In this document: piece after piece, positions 9,486-18,977 of the stretch
Layout: each line of letters opens with the position of its first letter
Numbering within the stretch: position 1 is the stretch's first letter
NCBI GenBank assembly: GCA_903908065.1
Contig: CAIVQO010000053.1
Location: forward strand, 1 to 64,000
Length of the DNA: 64,000 nt
Reading direction: 5' to 3'
From: an uncultured beta proteobacterium
Lineage (GTDB): Bacteria > Pseudomonadota > Gammaproteobacteria > Burkholderiales > Rhodocyclaceae
Program-made: the position numbers and the translations under genes
Notes under the pieces: model-generated
The model's input: the letters and a program-made list of their open reading frames with translations, nothing else
Databases searched by the model: none
Told to the model about the DNA's origin: nothing

Positions 9486-10373
9486 TCAAGCCCTTCGCGT
9501 CGGCAGCAACACCGTGGAAATCGCGGCGAGCACCAGCGCCAGTGCCAGGAAGTCTTGCCAATGGGGTTGCTCCCCCAACACTAGCATGCCGCTGAAGACG
9601 CCAACCACCGGGATGATCAGCGAACCCAGCGACGACACGCTGGCAGGAACCATTTGCACCAGCTTGTTCCATGCCCAATAGCAAAAAGTCAGCGCAACGA
9701 ACACGTTGTACCAGTAGCCCAACCACGGCCAGAAGCCTACCGCGTTCCAATTCACCGTTTCCAGCAGGTGACCCGCAATCGCCACGGGGATGCCGCCGAT
9801 CAGTGCCTGCCATGCCGTCAGTGACGTAATCGGCATCGGCACCGGGTCGCGCTTGTACCAGACCAGGCCGCCAGCCCAGAAGATAGCCGCGATCAGCATC
9901 AGGATCACGCCGGTAGGCGCAGTGCCAAGCTTGTCGAATTCGGCGCCGATCAGCAGTGCCATGCCGCTCATGCCCAAGGCCAGTCCGGTCAGCCGACGAC
10001 GCGTCAGGGGTTCCTTGAGCAGCCAGATCGACAATAGCGCGCTCCATACCGGCATGGTGTAGCCGAGGATGGCGGCACGGCCCGACGGCAACATGCTTAC
10101 GCCATAAATTGCGAATACGTTCCAGCCGGCGATGTTGCACGCCGCCAGACCACAGACCTGAGGCCAGCGGCCGGGTGGAATCTTGAGCGACAGGCCGGAA
10201 AAATGCGCGATGGCAAACAGCCCGAGCGAGGCAAGCACGATGCAATCGCCACGAAAGACCAGGCGCGGGATGTCGGCGATCACCAGCTTCATGATCGGCC
10301 AGTTGAAGCCCCAACCGAGTGATAGCAGGGCCAGCAGGATGAGGCCGGCGCGCGGCAGTCGGGTGGTGGGCAT
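9486..10373 (-). CDS. DMT-superfamily (EamA) transporter
   Basis: Inner-membrane transporter of about 295 aa with ten predicted helices in two EamA repeats; the second repeat begins near the GVILMLIAAIFWAGGLVW segment. The substrate is unknown; the superfamily exports amino acids, drugs or metabolites. The ATG at 10373 is preferred; a second ATG ten codons upstream (10403) is possible, and neither has a clear ribosome-binding site. It stands just upstream of ccmA on the same strand and diverges from the gene at 10416. Confidence 0.85.
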   Translation of the reverse strand: MPTTRLPRAGLILLALLSLGWGFNWPIMKLVIADIPRLVFRGDCIVLASLGLFAIAHFSGLSLKIPPGRWPQVCGLAACNIAGWNVFAIYGVSMLPSGRAAILGYTMPVWSALLSIWLLKEPLTRRRLTGLALGMSGMALLIGAEFDKLGTAPTGVILMLIAAIFWAGGLVWYKRDPVPMPITSLTAWQALIGGIPVAIAGHLLETVNWNAVGFWPWLGYWYNVFVALTFCYWAWNKLVQMVPASVSSLGSLIIPVVGVFSGMLVLGEQPHWQDFLALALVLAAISTVLLPTRRA

Positions 10374-10415
10374 GCCCCGAGTGTCGCATGCAGGCTTGGC
10401 CATTACAATCGATCC

Positions 10416-11483
10416 ATGATTTCGCTTCGTCTGCTGCCCTTGCTTGCCATGGCCACCCTGCTGTTGTTGTTGGCGGCGGCGGCCTTGATGGTGGCAAGCC
10501 ACGGCGCGCCTGCGGTGGCGGTCCACATCGCGTTTGCGCTCGGCGTGATGCCCCTGATCTTTGCTGCCATGGCGTATTTCGTCCCGGTGCTGACACGTGG
10601 GCCAGGAGCGATCACTGCCGCTTGGTTGCCGCCGCTGCTGGCCTTGTGCGCCGGGGCCGGGGTCGTTGCCACCCTGGCGTTGAATCTGCCAACCGAAATC
10701 GCCAGCCTGGCGGCCTTGCTGGGCGTGTTCACTACACTCGGCCTTGCCGCGTGGGCCATGGTGAGGGCGAGTCGCATGATAGGCAGACGGCATTCCGGCC
10801 TCGACTGGTACCTCGCGGCATTGGCGATGCTCGCGCTAGCCCTCGGCGCAATAGTGTTGATGCCCTGGCTGCCCCACTTGCGTGCGGAACTGCGCCTTTT
10901 CCATCTGCATGCCAATCTGCTCGGCTTCGTTGGCCTGACGGCCCTGGGTACCGTGCAAGTTCTTTTGCCGACCTGCATCGGCAAGCCGGACCCGGGACTC
11001 GCCGCCCGTATGCGAAGCGATGTCTGGTGGGCCGGCTGCGCCGCATTTCTGCTTGCCGTCGGTGCGTCTTCGCTGGTGCCCGCAGCCGTCGGCAAGGTGC
11101 TTGCGATCGGCGGCGGCCTGCTCTACCTCACCATTGTCCTGCGAGTTCTGTATGTCTGGGTCACGAGCTATCGCGGCGCTCTGCTGAGCCTCCACCGCGC
11201 CGAATCCTCGCTGTTTGCAGCCACCGTGGGCCTCGGTTGCCTGCTGGTGTCGGGCTTGCTGCACGGCGTCGGTGCCATGGCCGGGCGGCCGGCGGTGGCA
11301 GGTTTTGTGTTGGCCTTCCTGCTGCCGCTGGTGAGTGGCGCCGTTTCGCAGCTATTACCGGTGTGGCTGCGGCCAGGACCGCAGGGTCAATGGCATGGGG
11401 CGCTTCGAGCGCGCCTGTGTCGCTGGAGTGCCCTGCGCGGAGCAGCATGCCTGGCCGTGGGGATATGGCTTATGCTGGGATGA
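10416..11483 (+). CDS. Polytopic membrane protein with haem-copper-oxidase-like motif
   Basis: Very hydrophobic 355-aa protein with about twelve predicted helices. The segment LFHLHANLLGFVGL resembles the helix in subunit-I/NnrS-like proteins that carries histidines near a haem, which suggests a relative of those families. The other conserved haem and copper histidines of true oxidases are not evident, so catalytic function is doubtful. The location beside haem-export and nitrate-respiration genes fits a haem- or NO-related role, but that is inference. TACAAT at 10404-10409 lies only six bases before the ATG, so the message may be leaderless. Confidence 0.6.
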   Translation: MISLRLLPLLAMATLLLLLAAAALMVASHGAPAVAVHIAFALGVMPLIFAAMAYFVPVLTRGPGAITAAWLPPLLALCAGAGVVATLALNLPTEIASLAALLGVFTTLGLAAWAMVRASRMIGRRHSGLDWYLAALAMLALALGAIVLMPWLPHLRAELRLFHLHANLLGFVGLTALGTVQVLLPTCIGKPDPGLAARMRSDVWWAGCAAFLLAVGASSLVPAAVGKVLAIGGGLLYLTIVLRVLYVWVTSYRGALLSLHRAESSLFAATVGLGCLLVSGLLHGVGAMAGRPAVAGFVLAFLLPLVSGAVSQLLPVWLRPGPQGQWHGALRARLCRWSALRGAACLAVGIWLMLG

Positions 11484-11542
11484 CCCGGCGGCGGTTGCCG
11501 AGGCGTAGGAATCAGGAGTGTTTCGCTGATTCGTCGGGAATT

Positions 11543-11618
11543 TGGTGGGTTGTCACAGATTCGAACTGTGGACCTACGGATTAAGAGTCCGCTGCTCTAC
11601 CAACTGAGCTAACAACCC
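11543..11618 (-). tRNA. tRNA-Lys (anticodon CTT)
   Basis: The minus strand folds as a cloverleaf of 76 nt with encoded CCA. The acceptor arm GGGTTGT pairs with ACAACCC, the D arm reads AGCTCAGTTGGTAGAGC, the anticodon loop is CTCTTAA (anticodon CTT) and the T arm contains GTTCGAATC. It lies 20 bp downstream of a second lysine tRNA and probably shares its promoter. Confidence 0.96.
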
Positions 11619-11638
11619 GAACTGGGAATTATATTACG

Positions 11639-11714
11639 TGGTGGGTCGGGCGAGACTCGAACTCGCGACCAACGGATTAAAAGTCCGCTGCTCTACCGAC
11701 TGAGCTACCGACCC
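11639..11714 (-). tRNA. tRNA-Lys (anticodon TTT)
   Basis: The minus strand folds as a cloverleaf of 76 nt with encoded CCA. The acceptor is GGGTCGG/CCGACCC, the anticodon loop CTTTTAA gives anticodon TTT, and the T loop contains GTTCGAGTC. It is the first of two tandem lysine tRNAs. Their near-identical D and anticodon arms suggest an old tandem duplication. Confidence 0.96.
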
Positions 11715-11731
11715 GGCCCAGAAGGGCGCGA

Positions 11732-11760
11732 ATCCTACAGAGCTTCGCCAGACCTGTCAA
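11732..11760 (-). promoter_or_regulatory. Sigma-70 promoter of the tRNA-Lys pair
   Basis: On the minus strand a perfect TTGACA (11755-11760) is followed by 17 bp and TAGGAT (11732-11737). The bases after the -10 (TCGCGCCC) form a GC-rich discriminator of the kind found at stringently controlled stable-RNA promoters. The predicted start lies about 10 bp before the first tRNA. Confidence 0.85.
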
Positions 11761-11810
11761 ACTTTCGCCTGTGGGAAATATTCGGGACGCAATCCGGGCG
11801 GAAAGGTGGC

Positions 11811-11841
11811 AAAAAAAACGCAACCCGATTGGGGTTGCGTT
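11811..11841 (-). terminator. Rho-independent terminator of the candidate small RNA
   Basis: The minus strand has a perfect 10-bp stem AACGCAACCC / GGGTTGCGTT (arms 11832-11841 and 11817-11826) with a 5-nt loop. The 3' arm runs straight into eight consecutive T residues. No convincing protein frame ends just before it, so it more likely ends a non-coding transcript. Confidence 0.85.
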
Positions 11842-11890
11842 GAATCCACACCAAAGGAGGAGGGTGGAGGAGACATTGGTCACACCGGAA
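11811..11890 (-). ncRNA. Candidate anti-Shine-Dalgarno (cuckoo/CcsR-like) small RNA 1
   Basis: Read on the minus strand, an ACCAA/TTGGT stem (11876-11880 with 11850-11854) encloses a loop containing CTCCTCC and CCTCCTCC. The strong terminator at 11811-11841 follows at once. A CCUCCUCC loop next to an intrinsic terminator is the layout of the cuckoo RNA family, which includes Rhodobacter CcsR. The 5' end is unknown; TTGCAA and AAAAAT spaced 17 bp lie near 11937-11965. A second, clearer example is at 54096-54170. Family membership is inference. Confidence 0.5.
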
Positions 11891-12182
11891 ATACTTGGCA
11901 AAATCGGCAACAAGACAGGTGCCCAGTTGCGGTAATTTTTCCACATGCAATGCTGCGTTGCAAGATATTTTTGTGCATTGCGAAACTAAAAAATTCAGGC
12001 CCCGTCAGTAAAGATTTGAAGTATATGTTTTAATTGATTTTATTAAAAATAGTCAGTTTTTCTACTGGTATTCCAAGCATCCTGGCCAAGCTTGATTGCG
12101 GGGTTTTGAGTGCAGGACTTGGGAGCTTTTGTGGCGCTGCGGAAGCAGCGCTCCCATCAGGCATCAATCAAAGGAAATGCAC
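11891..12182. other. AT-rich intergenic region upstream of the OsmC-like gene
   Basis: No gene is supported here. The stretch near 11950-12060 is much richer in A and T than its surroundings and probably holds promoters for both the minus-strand small RNA and the plus-strand OsmC gene. A hairpin with arms GCGCTGC/GCAGCGC and a GGAA tetraloop (12134-12151), extendable to GGGAGC/GCTCCC (12121-12155), lies 15 bp before the OsmC ribosome-binding site. Confidence 0.5.
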
Positions 12183-12599
12183 ATGGAATGCACGGTTCGC
12201 TGGCATGAAGGAATGAGTTTTGTAGCGGAAACTGGCAGTGGCCATCTGGTTTGCATGGATGGCGCGCCGGAGGCCGGTGGACGCAATCTGGCACCTCGGC
12301 CGATGGAGTTGTTGCTCGCCGGGACGGGAGGTTGTACCGCATTCGATATCGTGCTGATCCTCAAGCGAGGCCGCCACGATGTGTCCGGTTGCGAAGTCAA
12401 GTTGCAGGCCGACCGGGCCGAGACTGATCCCAAGGTGTTTACCCGGATCAACATGCATTTCCTAGTGCGCGGCCGAAAGCTGAAGCCGGAAGCGGTCGAG
12501 CGGGCGGTCGCGCTATCCGCCGAGAAATATTGCTCGGCCTCGATCATGCTGGGCAAGACAGCCGAGATCACTCACAGTTTCGAGGTGATCGAAGCCTGA
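12183..12599 (+). CDS. OsmC-family peroxide-resistance protein
   Basis: Cytoplasmic 138-aa protein of the OsmC/Ohr fold that reduces organic or inorganic peroxides with two cysteines. The peroxidatic cysteine is in GTGGCTAFDIV (about residue 52) and the second is in EKYCSASIML (about residue 117). The ATG at 12183 has AAAGGA seven bases upstream and is preferred over the ATG at 12177, which leaves one base. It resembles the YhfA-like subgroup rather than Ohr. Its neighbour coq7 is on the opposite strand and ends 5 bp away. Confidence 0.87.
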   Translation: MECTVRWHEGMSFVAETGSGHLVCMDGAPEAGGRNLAPRPMELLLAGTGGCTAFDIVLILKRGRHDVSGCEVKLQADRAETDPKVFTRINMHFLVRGRKLKPEAVERAVALSAEKYCSASIMLGKTAEITHSFEVIEA

Positions 12600-12604
12600 G
12601 CGAC

Positions 12605-13213
12605 TCAAATCCAGTAGGAAAGCCGGGTCATCACCCGTGAAGACAGCCTCATCGCGGCCTTGACCGGCGGCGGCAGGTCCCGCGCGCCGTAACCCACGGC
12701 CGTGTCCGCATGGCGCATCTCATCCTGTTTCATCTGTTCCAGGACTTCCCAGGATTTGCGATCCTGGGACGGAAGGCGCGCCTTGTGGCCTTCGAGGTGG
12801 CCTTCGACCTGGCGCTCGGTTTCGGCAAGAAAACCCAGGCTCCATGCGTCGCCACACTTGCCGGCAATGAAACCGATGGCAAGTGAGCCGCCGTACCAAA
12901 GCGGGTTGAGCAGACTTTTGCGCCCGCCGAGTTCGGCAATCCGCGTTTCGGTCCAGTTGAGATGTTCGGTTTCTTCCCAGGCGGCATGATCCAACTCGCG
13001 CCTCACCGCCGGGTCGCGCGAGGCTATCGCCTGGCCCTGATACAAGGCCTGGGCGCAGATTTCGCCGCAGTGATTGATCCGCATCAGCGCGGCCACATGG
13101 CGTTTCTCTTCGACACTCAGTTCAGCCTCCGGCAAGTCGGCGCCGGGGATGCGGCGACGCGTTGGGGCGCTGGCAAACACCGCCCGCATAGCTTTGTCGA
13201 ACTCCGGAATCAT
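12605..13213 (-). CDS. coq7: Demethoxyubiquinone hydroxylase Coq7
   Basis: Di-iron monooxygenase that hydroxylates the ubiquinone precursor 2-polyprenyl-3-methyl-6-methoxybenzoquinol. Ferritin-like ligands are visible: E in NHCGEICAQALYQGQ, the EETEH motif, a later E in AETERQVEGH, and the final E/H pair in QDEMRHAD. From ATG 13213 the product is 202 aa and starts MIPEFDKAMR, close to other Coq7 N-termini. An upstream ATG at 13276 has a better ribosome-binding site (AGGGG) and would overlap the CNP1-like gene by 38 bp, so the start is uncertain. The pathway would be aerobic. Confidence 0.92.
   Translation of the reverse strand: MIPEFDKAMRAVFASAPTRRRIPGADLPEAELSVEEKRHVAALMRINHCGEICAQALYQGQAIASRDPAVRRELDHAAWEETEHLNWTETRIAELGGRKSLLNPLWYGGSLAIGFIAGKCGDAWSLGFLAETERQVEGHLEGHKARLPSQDRKSWEVLEQMKQDEMRHADTAVGYGARDLPPPVKAAMRLSSRVMTRLSYWI
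13133..13156 (+). repeat. Dispersed 24-bp motif, copy 2
   Basis: It matches 20 of 24 positions and lies antisense within coq7, near its N-terminal codons. Confidence 0.6.
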
Positions 13214-13238
13214 TGCCTCGAACACGGCGATTGCAGGG

Positions 13239-13772
13239 TCAATTGACCGCAGGGTGTTTGCCGAGGCGCAGTGCATGGCGCCCCTCGTCGGCGTCCCGGA
13301 CAGGCGATCCCATCGGGCAGAACAGGGTGCGACTCAGTATGGCGTGGACCGGGTTCAAGGGCTTGTTTTCGATTTGACGCCATTCTTGTCGGGCAGCCTG
13401 GGCTTTGGTCCATGTCTTGTCGCTACGGCCCGAGGCGTAGTGTTTCCACTTGCGCTCTGCGCAATGAATCCCCTCGAAGCTGACGTTGGTGGCGCCCCCC
13501 GAGGTCCTGACCACCATGACGTAGCGTACGACGCCATCCTTGCCTGGGGACAGGGACACCGAGTCGATGAAGTATTTGTTGGTGGCGACGGGGCTGACGT
13601 AGATTTCCACCAGCGCCTCATCGACGGGAAACGCCGGTGGTTCGACATTCTCCAACTCTTTCCATGCCTCAGGTTCCTCGTAGTTGGAATTGAATCTGCT
13701 TTGGTTTGGAAGCTGGGCGGTAACCGTTGTGGCGAAGGTTGCGATCAGCAGGAAGAGTATTTCCCTCGTCAT
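13239..13772 (-). CDS. CNP1-like family exported protein
   Basis: Protein of 177 aa with a signal peptide ([19 protein letters not shown]) and a soluble domain of the CNP1-like type described in Neisseria and other betaproteobacteria, with no known reaction. Residues such as [13 protein letters not shown] and the late cysteine in TLFCP are the most recognisable. The ATG overlaps the rppH stop (ATGA), so it is likely coupled to rppH. The longer upstream frame lies within rppH. Confidence 0.75.
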   Translation of the reverse strand: MTREILFLLIATFATTVTAQLPNQSRFNSNYEEPEAWKELENVEPPAFPVDEALVEIYVSPVATNKYFIDSVSLSPGKDGVVRYVMVVRTSGGATNVSFEGIHCAERKWKHYASGRSDKTWTKAQAARQEWRQIENKPLNPVHAILSRTLFCPMGSPVRDADEGRHALRLGKHPAVN

Positions 13773-14296
13773 TTGGGGTGTTCCCCGGGCTCGGTTTCCC
13801 AACTGGGCACCCGGTCCATGGGGTTGGCAAACAACAGGCGAGACAGCTCAAGCAGCGCCGCCTCGTAAACTCCGCGTTTGAACTCGATCACGCTGGCGAG
13901 CGGTACCCAATAGCTGTTCCAGCGCCAAGCGTCGAATTCCGGATGTTCGCTGGCGCGCAGGCAGACATCGGTATCACGGCCGACCAGACGCAACAGGAAC
14001 CAGATCTGTTTCTGGCCACGGTAGGTAGTACGCCATTCGCGGCGTATCCACTGTTTCGGCACCTCGTAGCGCAACCAGTCGCGGGTGCGGCCGATGATCC
14101 GCACATGTTCGGGCTTGAGGCCGGTTTCCTCCTCCAGTTCGCGCAGCATTGCCTGTTCGGGCGATTCGCCCTTCTTGATGCCGCCTTGCGGGAACTGCCA
14201 GGAATGTTCGCGGATTCGCTTGCCCCAGAACACCTCGTTGCGATGGTTGACCAGAATGATGCCGACGTTCGGGCGAAAGCCTTCACGATCGAGCAT
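13769..14296 (-). CDS. rppH: RNA pyrophosphohydrolase RppH (NudH)
   Basis: Nudix hydrolase of 175 aa that removes pyrophosphate from 5'-triphosphorylated mRNA and starts RNase E decay. The Nudix box is intact ([20 protein letters not shown], residues 38-57, then TGL). The N-terminus [16 protein letters not shown] and the WQFPQGG segment are typical of RppH. It is divergent from proS. Length and motifs leave little doubt. Confidence 0.96.
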   Translation of the reverse strand: MLDREGFRPNVGIILVNHRNEVFWGKRIREHSWQFPQGGIKKGESPEQAMLRELEEETGLKPEHVRIIGRTRDWLRYEVPKQWIRREWRTTYRGQKQIWFLLRLVGRDTDVCLRASEHPEFDAWRWNSYWVPLASVIEFKRGVYEAALLELSRLLFANPMDRVPSWETEPGEHPK

Positions 14297-14416
14297 GATG
14301 CAAATTCCAATGATTGACTGGTGAACATTCTTTCACAATCGGAGGCGGCTGGAAAGGCGCTTCTGCGGCCTGCGGCGATGGGTAAAATGCGCGTTTTTCG
14401 CCTTTCCGCCAAAACC

Positions 14417-16144
14417 ATGCGCGCCAGCCAGTTCCACGTTGCCACCCTCAAGGAAGCCCCTGCCGATGCCGAGGTGGTATCCCACCAGTTGATGATCCGT
14501 GCCGGCATGATCCGCAAGCTCGCCGGCGGCATCTACAGCTACATGCCGATGGGCCTGCGCGTGATTCGCAAGATCGAGGCCATCATCCGCGAGGAAATGA
14601 ACCGTGCCGGCGCCGTCGAGCTGCTGATGCCCGTGGTGCAGCCCGCCGAGTTGTGGCAGGAAACCGGGCGCTGGGACAAGATGGGCCCGGAGATGATGCG
14701 GGTCAAGGATCGCCACGACCGCGACTTCATCATCCAGCCGACCTCGGAAGAAGTGATCACTGACATCGCGCGCAACGAAATCCAGAGCTACCGCCAGCTG
14801 CCGAAGAACTTCTATCACATCCAGACCAAGTTCCGCGACGAGCGCCGGCCGCGCTTCGGCGTGATGCGCGGGCGCGAATTCACCATGAAGGACGCCTATT
14901 CCTTCGATCGCGACGAGGCCGCCGCCGAAAGGAGCTATCAGGCCATGTACCAAGCCTATGTGCGCACCTTCGAACGCATGGGACTCAGTTTCCGCGCTGT
15001 GCGCGCCGACACCGGCAATATCGGCGGCTCGCTGTCGCATGAATTCCAGGTAATTGCCGACACCGGCGAGGACCAGCTGGTGTACTGCCCGGATTCCGAC
15101 TACGCCGCGAACATCGAACTGGCCGAGGCTTTGCCCTTGTCGGTGGCCGTGCCGGCGCCGGCCGAAGCGCTGCGCAAGCTGCCTACTCCGGACACGGTGC
15201 GCTGCGAAGACGTTGCGAAATTACTTGGCCTGCCCATCGAGCGCACCGTGAAGTCGGTTGTCCTGGCCGTCGATACGCCGCTGGGCGCCGAAATATGGCT
15301 GCTGCTGGTGCGCGGCGACCATGAGGTGAATGAGATCAAGGTCGGCAAGGTGCCTGGCCTCGATGCCGGCTTTCGCTTCGCCAGCGAACAGGAGATCGTC
15401 GATCATTTCGGTTGCGTGCCCGGCTACCTCGGCCCGCTCAACACGAAGAAGCCCGTAAAGGTTGTCGCCGATCGCACCGTGGCGCACATGGCGGATTTCG
15501 TCAGCGGGGCCAACGAGGCCGGCTTCCACATTGCCGGCATCAGCTGGGGCCGTGACCTTCCCGAACCGGAGATCGTCGCCGACATCCGCAATGTGGTCGC
15601 CGGCGATCCGTCGCCAGACGGCAAGGGCAAGCTGGCGATCCAGCGCGGCATCGAAGTCGGCCACGTATTCTTCCTCGGCACCAAATATTCCGAGGCGATG
15701 AATGCCACCTACCTCGATGAGACCGGCAAGCCGAAACTCATGGTCATGGGCTGCTACGGCATTGGCGTGACGCGCCTGGTTGGCGCCGCCATCGAGCAGG
15801 GTCACGATGCCAAAGGCATCATATTCCCGGCGGCGATCGCACCTTTCCAGGTGGTGATCGTGCCGATGAACTACGCCAAGTCCGAGACCGTGCGCCAGGC
15901 CGCCGGCGAACTGCTCGAGGAACTGCTCAAGGTAGGCATCGACGCCATACTCGATGATCGCGACGAGCGTGCCGGTTCGATGTTCGCCGACTGGGAACTG
16001 ATCGGCGTACCGCATCGCGTGGTGGTGGGCGAGCGCGGCCTGAAGGAAGGCAAGCTGGAGTACAAGGGCCGCGCCGATGCCGAGGCCAGCATGATCGATA
16101 TCGCTGAGATGCCGGCCTTCCTGAAGCGCGAGCTGCTCGGTTGA
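14417..16144 (+). CDS. proS: Prolyl-tRNA synthetase
   Basis: Class II aminoacyl-tRNA synthetase of 575 aa that charges tRNA-Pro. It is the bacterial form with an inserted YbaK-like editing domain (about residues 230-400). Motif 2 ([21 protein letters not shown]) and motif 3 ([17 protein letters not shown]) are clear. The ATG at 14417 gives [15 protein letters not shown], the usual start; an open frame 32 codons longer is not conserved-looking. TAAAAT at 14383-14388 is a good -10 candidate. Confidence 0.97.
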   Translation: MRASQFHVATLKEAPADAEVVSHQLMIRAGMIRKLAGGIYSYMPMGLRVIRKIEAIIREEMNRAGAVELLMPVVQPAELWQETGRWDKMGPEMMRVKDRHDRDFIIQPTSEEVITDIARNEIQSYRQLPKNFYHIQTKFRDERRPRFGVMRGREFTMKDAYSFDRDEAAAERSYQAMYQAYVRTFERMGLSFRAVRADTGNIGGSLSHEFQVIADTGEDQLVYCPDSDYAANIELAEALPLSVAVPAPAEALRKLPTPDTVRCEDVAKLLGLPIERTVKSVVLAVDTPLGAEIWLLLVRGDHEVNEIKVGKVPGLDAGFRFASEQEIVDHFGCVPGYLGPLNTKKPVKVVADRTVAHMADFVSGANEAGFHIAGISWGRDLPEPEIVADIRNVVAGDPSPDGKGKLAIQRGIEVGHVFFLGTKYSEAMNATYLDETGKPKLMVMGCYGIGVTRLVGAAIEQGHDAKGIIFPAAIAPFQVVIVPMNYAKSETVRQAAGELLEELLKVGIDAILDDRDERAGSMFADWELIGVPHRVVVGERGLKEGKLEYKGRADAEASMIDIAEMPAFLKRELLG

Positions 16145-16731
16145 TTGCGCGACTGGTCCTGGCCTTCGCTGCGGCGCTGTTGCCGCTGGCGGCGCAGGCC
16201 GGCGCCCAGCAGTACGAACCTCTTGCCGCCAGCGTCCAGGCTGCGTTGCATGCGGCGATCGCCGATCGAGTCGCCCCCGAACCCCAGTTTCCCTCGATCC
16301 AGGAAAAGGTCGACTGGCTGACCGAGATGTCGGGGCGGCTTTCGCGCCGTATGCCCGACCGCGAAGCGCGCCTCGATTTCCTCAAGACCGTGTATTACGA
16401 AGCCAAGCGGGCGGGCCTCGATCCCCAGATGGTGCTGAGCCTGATCCAGGTCGAGAGTGGCTTCAAGAAGTACGCCGTGTCGTCCGCTGGCGCCCGCGGC
16501 TTCATGCAGGTGATGCCCTTCTGGGTCAGGCTGATCGGCAACAAGGACAGCAACCTGTTCCACATGCGCACCAACCTGCGCTTTGGCTGCACCATCCTGC
16601 GCCATTATCTCGACATGGAACAGGGTGACCTCTATCGCGCGCTGGGCCGCTACAACGGCAGCCTGGGCAAGCCGGAATATCCGAACATGGTGCGCGGAGC
16701 GTGGGAACGCCAGTGGGCCTGGCGTAGATAA
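16141..16731 (+). CDS. Lytic transglycosylase (SLT domain)
   Basis: Exported murein lytic transglycosylase of 196 aa. A hydrophobic signal peptide (to AQA, about residue 20) precedes a goose-lysozyme-like domain. The catalytic glutamate is in [19 protein letters not shown], followed by FMQVMPFWV and [10 protein letters not shown]. The start is a TTG that overlaps the proS stop (TTGA), so translation is coupled. It likely trims peptidoglycan during growth or complex assembly. Confidence 0.9.
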   Translation: MIARLVLAFAAALLPLAAQAGAQQYEPLAASVQAALHAAIADRVAPEPQFPSIQEKVDWLTEMSGRLSRRMPDREARLDFLKTVYYEAKRAGLDPQMVLSLIQVESGFKKYAVSSAGARGFMQVMPFWVRLIGNKDSNLFHMRTNLRFGCTILRHYLDMEQGDLYRALGRYNGSLGKPEYPNMVRGAWERQWAWRR

Positions 16732-16733
16732 TT

Positions 16734-16757
16734 CGCCGTAGCGTCAGCGCCGACTTT
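16734..16757 (-). repeat. Dispersed 24-bp motif, copy 3
   Basis: It matches 22 of 24 positions on the minus strand and is intergenic, two bases after the lytic transglycosylase stop and before metG. Confidence 0.7.
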
Positions 16758-16847
16758 GCGAAACCTGCCAAGCTGCGCGGCCGGTACAATGCGCCCCTTG
16801 GTGCGGCTGGCCAGGCGGCCGCCGCGAGCACCCCGAAAGACCGCCCC

Positions 16848-18977
16848 ATGACCCGCAAGATCCTCGTTACCAGCGCCCTGCCTTATGCCAATGGCGCGAT
16901 CCACCTCGGCCATCTGGTTGAGTACATCCAGACCGACATCTGGACCCGCTTCCAGAAGATGCGCGGCCACGAGTGCTGGTACGTCTGCGCCGACGATACC
17001 CACGGCACGCCGATCATGTTGCGTGCGGAGAAGGAAGGCATCACGCCGGAACAGCTGATCGCCCGCGTCCATGCCGAGCATTCGCGCGATTTTGCCGGTT
17101 TCCACGTCGCCTTCGACAACTACCACAGTACGCATTCGGACGAGACGCGGCACTATTCGGAAGACATCTACGGCAAGCTCAAGGCCGCCGGCCTGATCGA
17201 GGTGCGCTCGATCGAGCAGTTTTACGATCCGGTCAAGAACATGTTTCTTCCCGATCGCTTCATCAAGGGCGAATGCCCCAAGTGCGGAGCCAAGGACCAG
17301 TACGGCGATGCCTGCGAGTCCTGCGGTGCGGCCTATGCGCCGACCGAGCTGAAGAACCCCTATTCGGCGGTGTCCGGCGCCAAGCCGGAGCTGCGTTCCT
17401 CCGATCACTACTTCTTCAAGCTGTCCGATCCGCGTTGCCAGGAATTCCTGCGCCGCGCCACGCGCACCGTCTGCCAGAACCAGCCCGAGGCAATCAACAA
17501 ATTGCAGGAATGGCTGGGCGAGCCGGGCGAGAACAAGCTCACCGACTGGGACATTTCGCGTGATGCGCCCTACTTTGGCTTCGAGATTCCGGGCGCGCCG
17601 GGAAAATTCTTCTACGTCTGGCTCGACGCGCCGATTGGCTACATGGGCTCGTTCAAGAACCTGTGCAAGAAGAAGAGCCTCGACTTTGACAGCTTCTGGG
17701 GCAGGGACTCCTCGGCCGAGCTCTACCATTTCATCGGCAAGGACATCCTCTACTTCCATGCCCTGTTCTGGCCTGCCGAACTGGAACACGCCGGCTATCG
17801 CATTCCCACCAGCGTCTTCGCCCACGGCTTCCTGACGGTCGACGGCGCCAAGATGTCGAAGTCGCGCGGCACCTTCATCACCGCCGAGAGCTACCTGGCG
17901 CAGGGCCTGAACCCGGAATGGCTGCGTTACTACTTCGCCGCCAAGCTCAACGGCACGATGGAGGACATCGACCTCAATCTCGATGACTTCGTCAGCCGCG
18001 TCAATTCGGACCTGGTCGGCAAGTACGTCAACATCGCCAGCCGCGCCGCCGGCTTCATCGCCAAGCGCTTCGATGGCAAGCTCGACGCGCGCCATCTCAA
18101 TGAGACCTTCCGCGCGGAACTGCCGGGCCTGATCGACGCGGGCGAGGAGATCGCGGCCCACTACGAGGCGCGCGACTATGCACGTGCCCTGCGCCGCGTG
18201 ATGGCGCTGGCCGACCAGGTCAATCAGTACGTGGACAAGCACCAGCCTTGGCAGCTGGCCAAGCAGGAAGGGCAGGACGCCAAGCTGCACGAGGTTTGCT
18301 CGCTGCTGATCAATGCCTTCCGCATCCTGACGACCTATCTCAAGCCGGTGCTGCCCAAACTGGCCCATCGTGCCGAGGAGTTCCTCAACGTCGCGCCCCT
18401 GCACTGGGCCGATGCCGCCCACCTGTTGCCGCCGGCCCACCTGATCAACCCCTACGAGCACCTGATGCAGCGCATCGATCCCAAGCAGGTCGACGCCCTG
18501 GTGGCGGCCAATCGCGAGTCGCTGGCGCCGGCCACGGCCGCCGCGGTACCAGCGCCGACTCCTGAGCCCTCGCCGCAGCGCAAGGCCCAGCACCAGCAGG
18601 CGACCGAAGACAAGACCCAGGGCCAGGCGGAACCGAAGGCGCAACACATTTCTATCGACGACTTCGCCAAGGTTGACCTGCGTGTGGCGCGCATTGCCGA
18701 TGCGAAGCACGTCGAGGGGGCCGACAAGCTGATCCAGCTTACTCTCGACCTGGGTAGCGAACAGCGCAACGTTTTCGCTGGCATCAAATCAGCCTACGAT
18801 CCGGCGCAGCTGGTAGGCCGCCTGACGGTGATGGTGGCCAACCTCGCCCCGCGCAAGATGAAGTTCGGCATGTCCGAGGGTATGGTGCTGGCGGCCTCGG
18901 ACGCCGATGGCAAGTCGCCCGGAATCTATCTTCTGTCGCTCGACAGTGGTGCGCAACCCGGGATGCGTGTGAAGTGA
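16848..18977 (+). CDS. metG: Methionyl-tRNA synthetase
   Basis: Class I synthetase of 709 aa. The HIGH-type motif is HLGH (residues 21-24) and the KMSKS loop is at about residue 335. A zinc knuckle with CPKCG and CESCG pairs lies near 143-160. The C-terminus has the dimerising tRNA-binding domain ([11 protein letters not shown]), joined by a Gln/Ala/Pro-rich linker around 565-600. TACAAT (16785-16790) is a probable -10. Overlap with the acylphosphatase GTG suggests coupling. Confidence 0.97.
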   Translation: MTRKILVTSALPYANGAIHLGHLVEYIQTDIWTRFQKMRGHECWYVCADDTHGTPIMLRAEKEGITPEQLIARVHAEHSRDFAGFHVAFDNYHSTHSDETRHYSEDIYGKLKAAGLIEVRSIEQFYDPVKNMFLPDRFIKGECPKCGAKDQYGDACESCGAAYAPTELKNPYSAVSGAKPELRSSDHYFFKLSDPRCQEFLRRATRTVCQNQPEAINKLQEWLGEPGENKLTDWDISRDAPYFGFEIPGAPGKFFYVWLDAPIGYMGSFKNLCKKKSLDFDSFWGRDSSAELYHFIGKDILYFHALFWPAELEHAGYRIPTSVFAHGFLTVDGAKMSKSRGTFITAESYLAQGLNPEWLRYYFAAKLNGTMEDIDLNLDDFVSRVNSDLVGKYVNIASRAAGFIAKRFDGKLDARHLNETFRAELPGLIDAGEEIAAHYEARDYARALRRVMALADQVNQYVDKHQPWQLAKQEGQDAKLHEVCSLLINAFRILTTYLKPVLPKLAHRAEEFLNVAPLHWADAAHLLPPAHLINPYEHLMQRIDPKQVDALVAANRESLAPATAAAVPAPTPEPSPQRKAQHQQATEDKTQGQAEPKAQHISIDDFAKVDLRVARIADAKHVEGADKLIQLTLDLGSEQRNVFAGIKSAYDPAQLVGRLTVMVANLAPRKMKFGMSEGMVLAASDADGKSPGIYLLSLDSGAQPGMRVK
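18549..18560 (-). repeat. Dispersed motif, copy 4 (core only)
   Basis: Only the 12-base core AGTCGGCGCTGG is kept, on the minus strand, in the linker-coding part of metG. Confidence 0.45.

Noticed and set aside
11509-11532. GAATCAG/CTGATTC inverted repeat after the tRNA pair as terminator
   Set aside because: The 7-bp stem has few G/C pairs and no run of T residues on the minus strand, so it is too weak to call.
11735-11950. Minus-strand frames of 70-90 codons across the small RNA and its terminator
   Set aside because: They run through the intrinsic terminator and toward the tRNA promoter, lack a ribosome-binding site and show no family resemblance.
16650-18710. Minus-strand open frame of 686 codons opposite metG
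   Set aside because: It mirrors the metG codons and has no family features. MetG has intact HIGH, zinc and KMSKS motifs.
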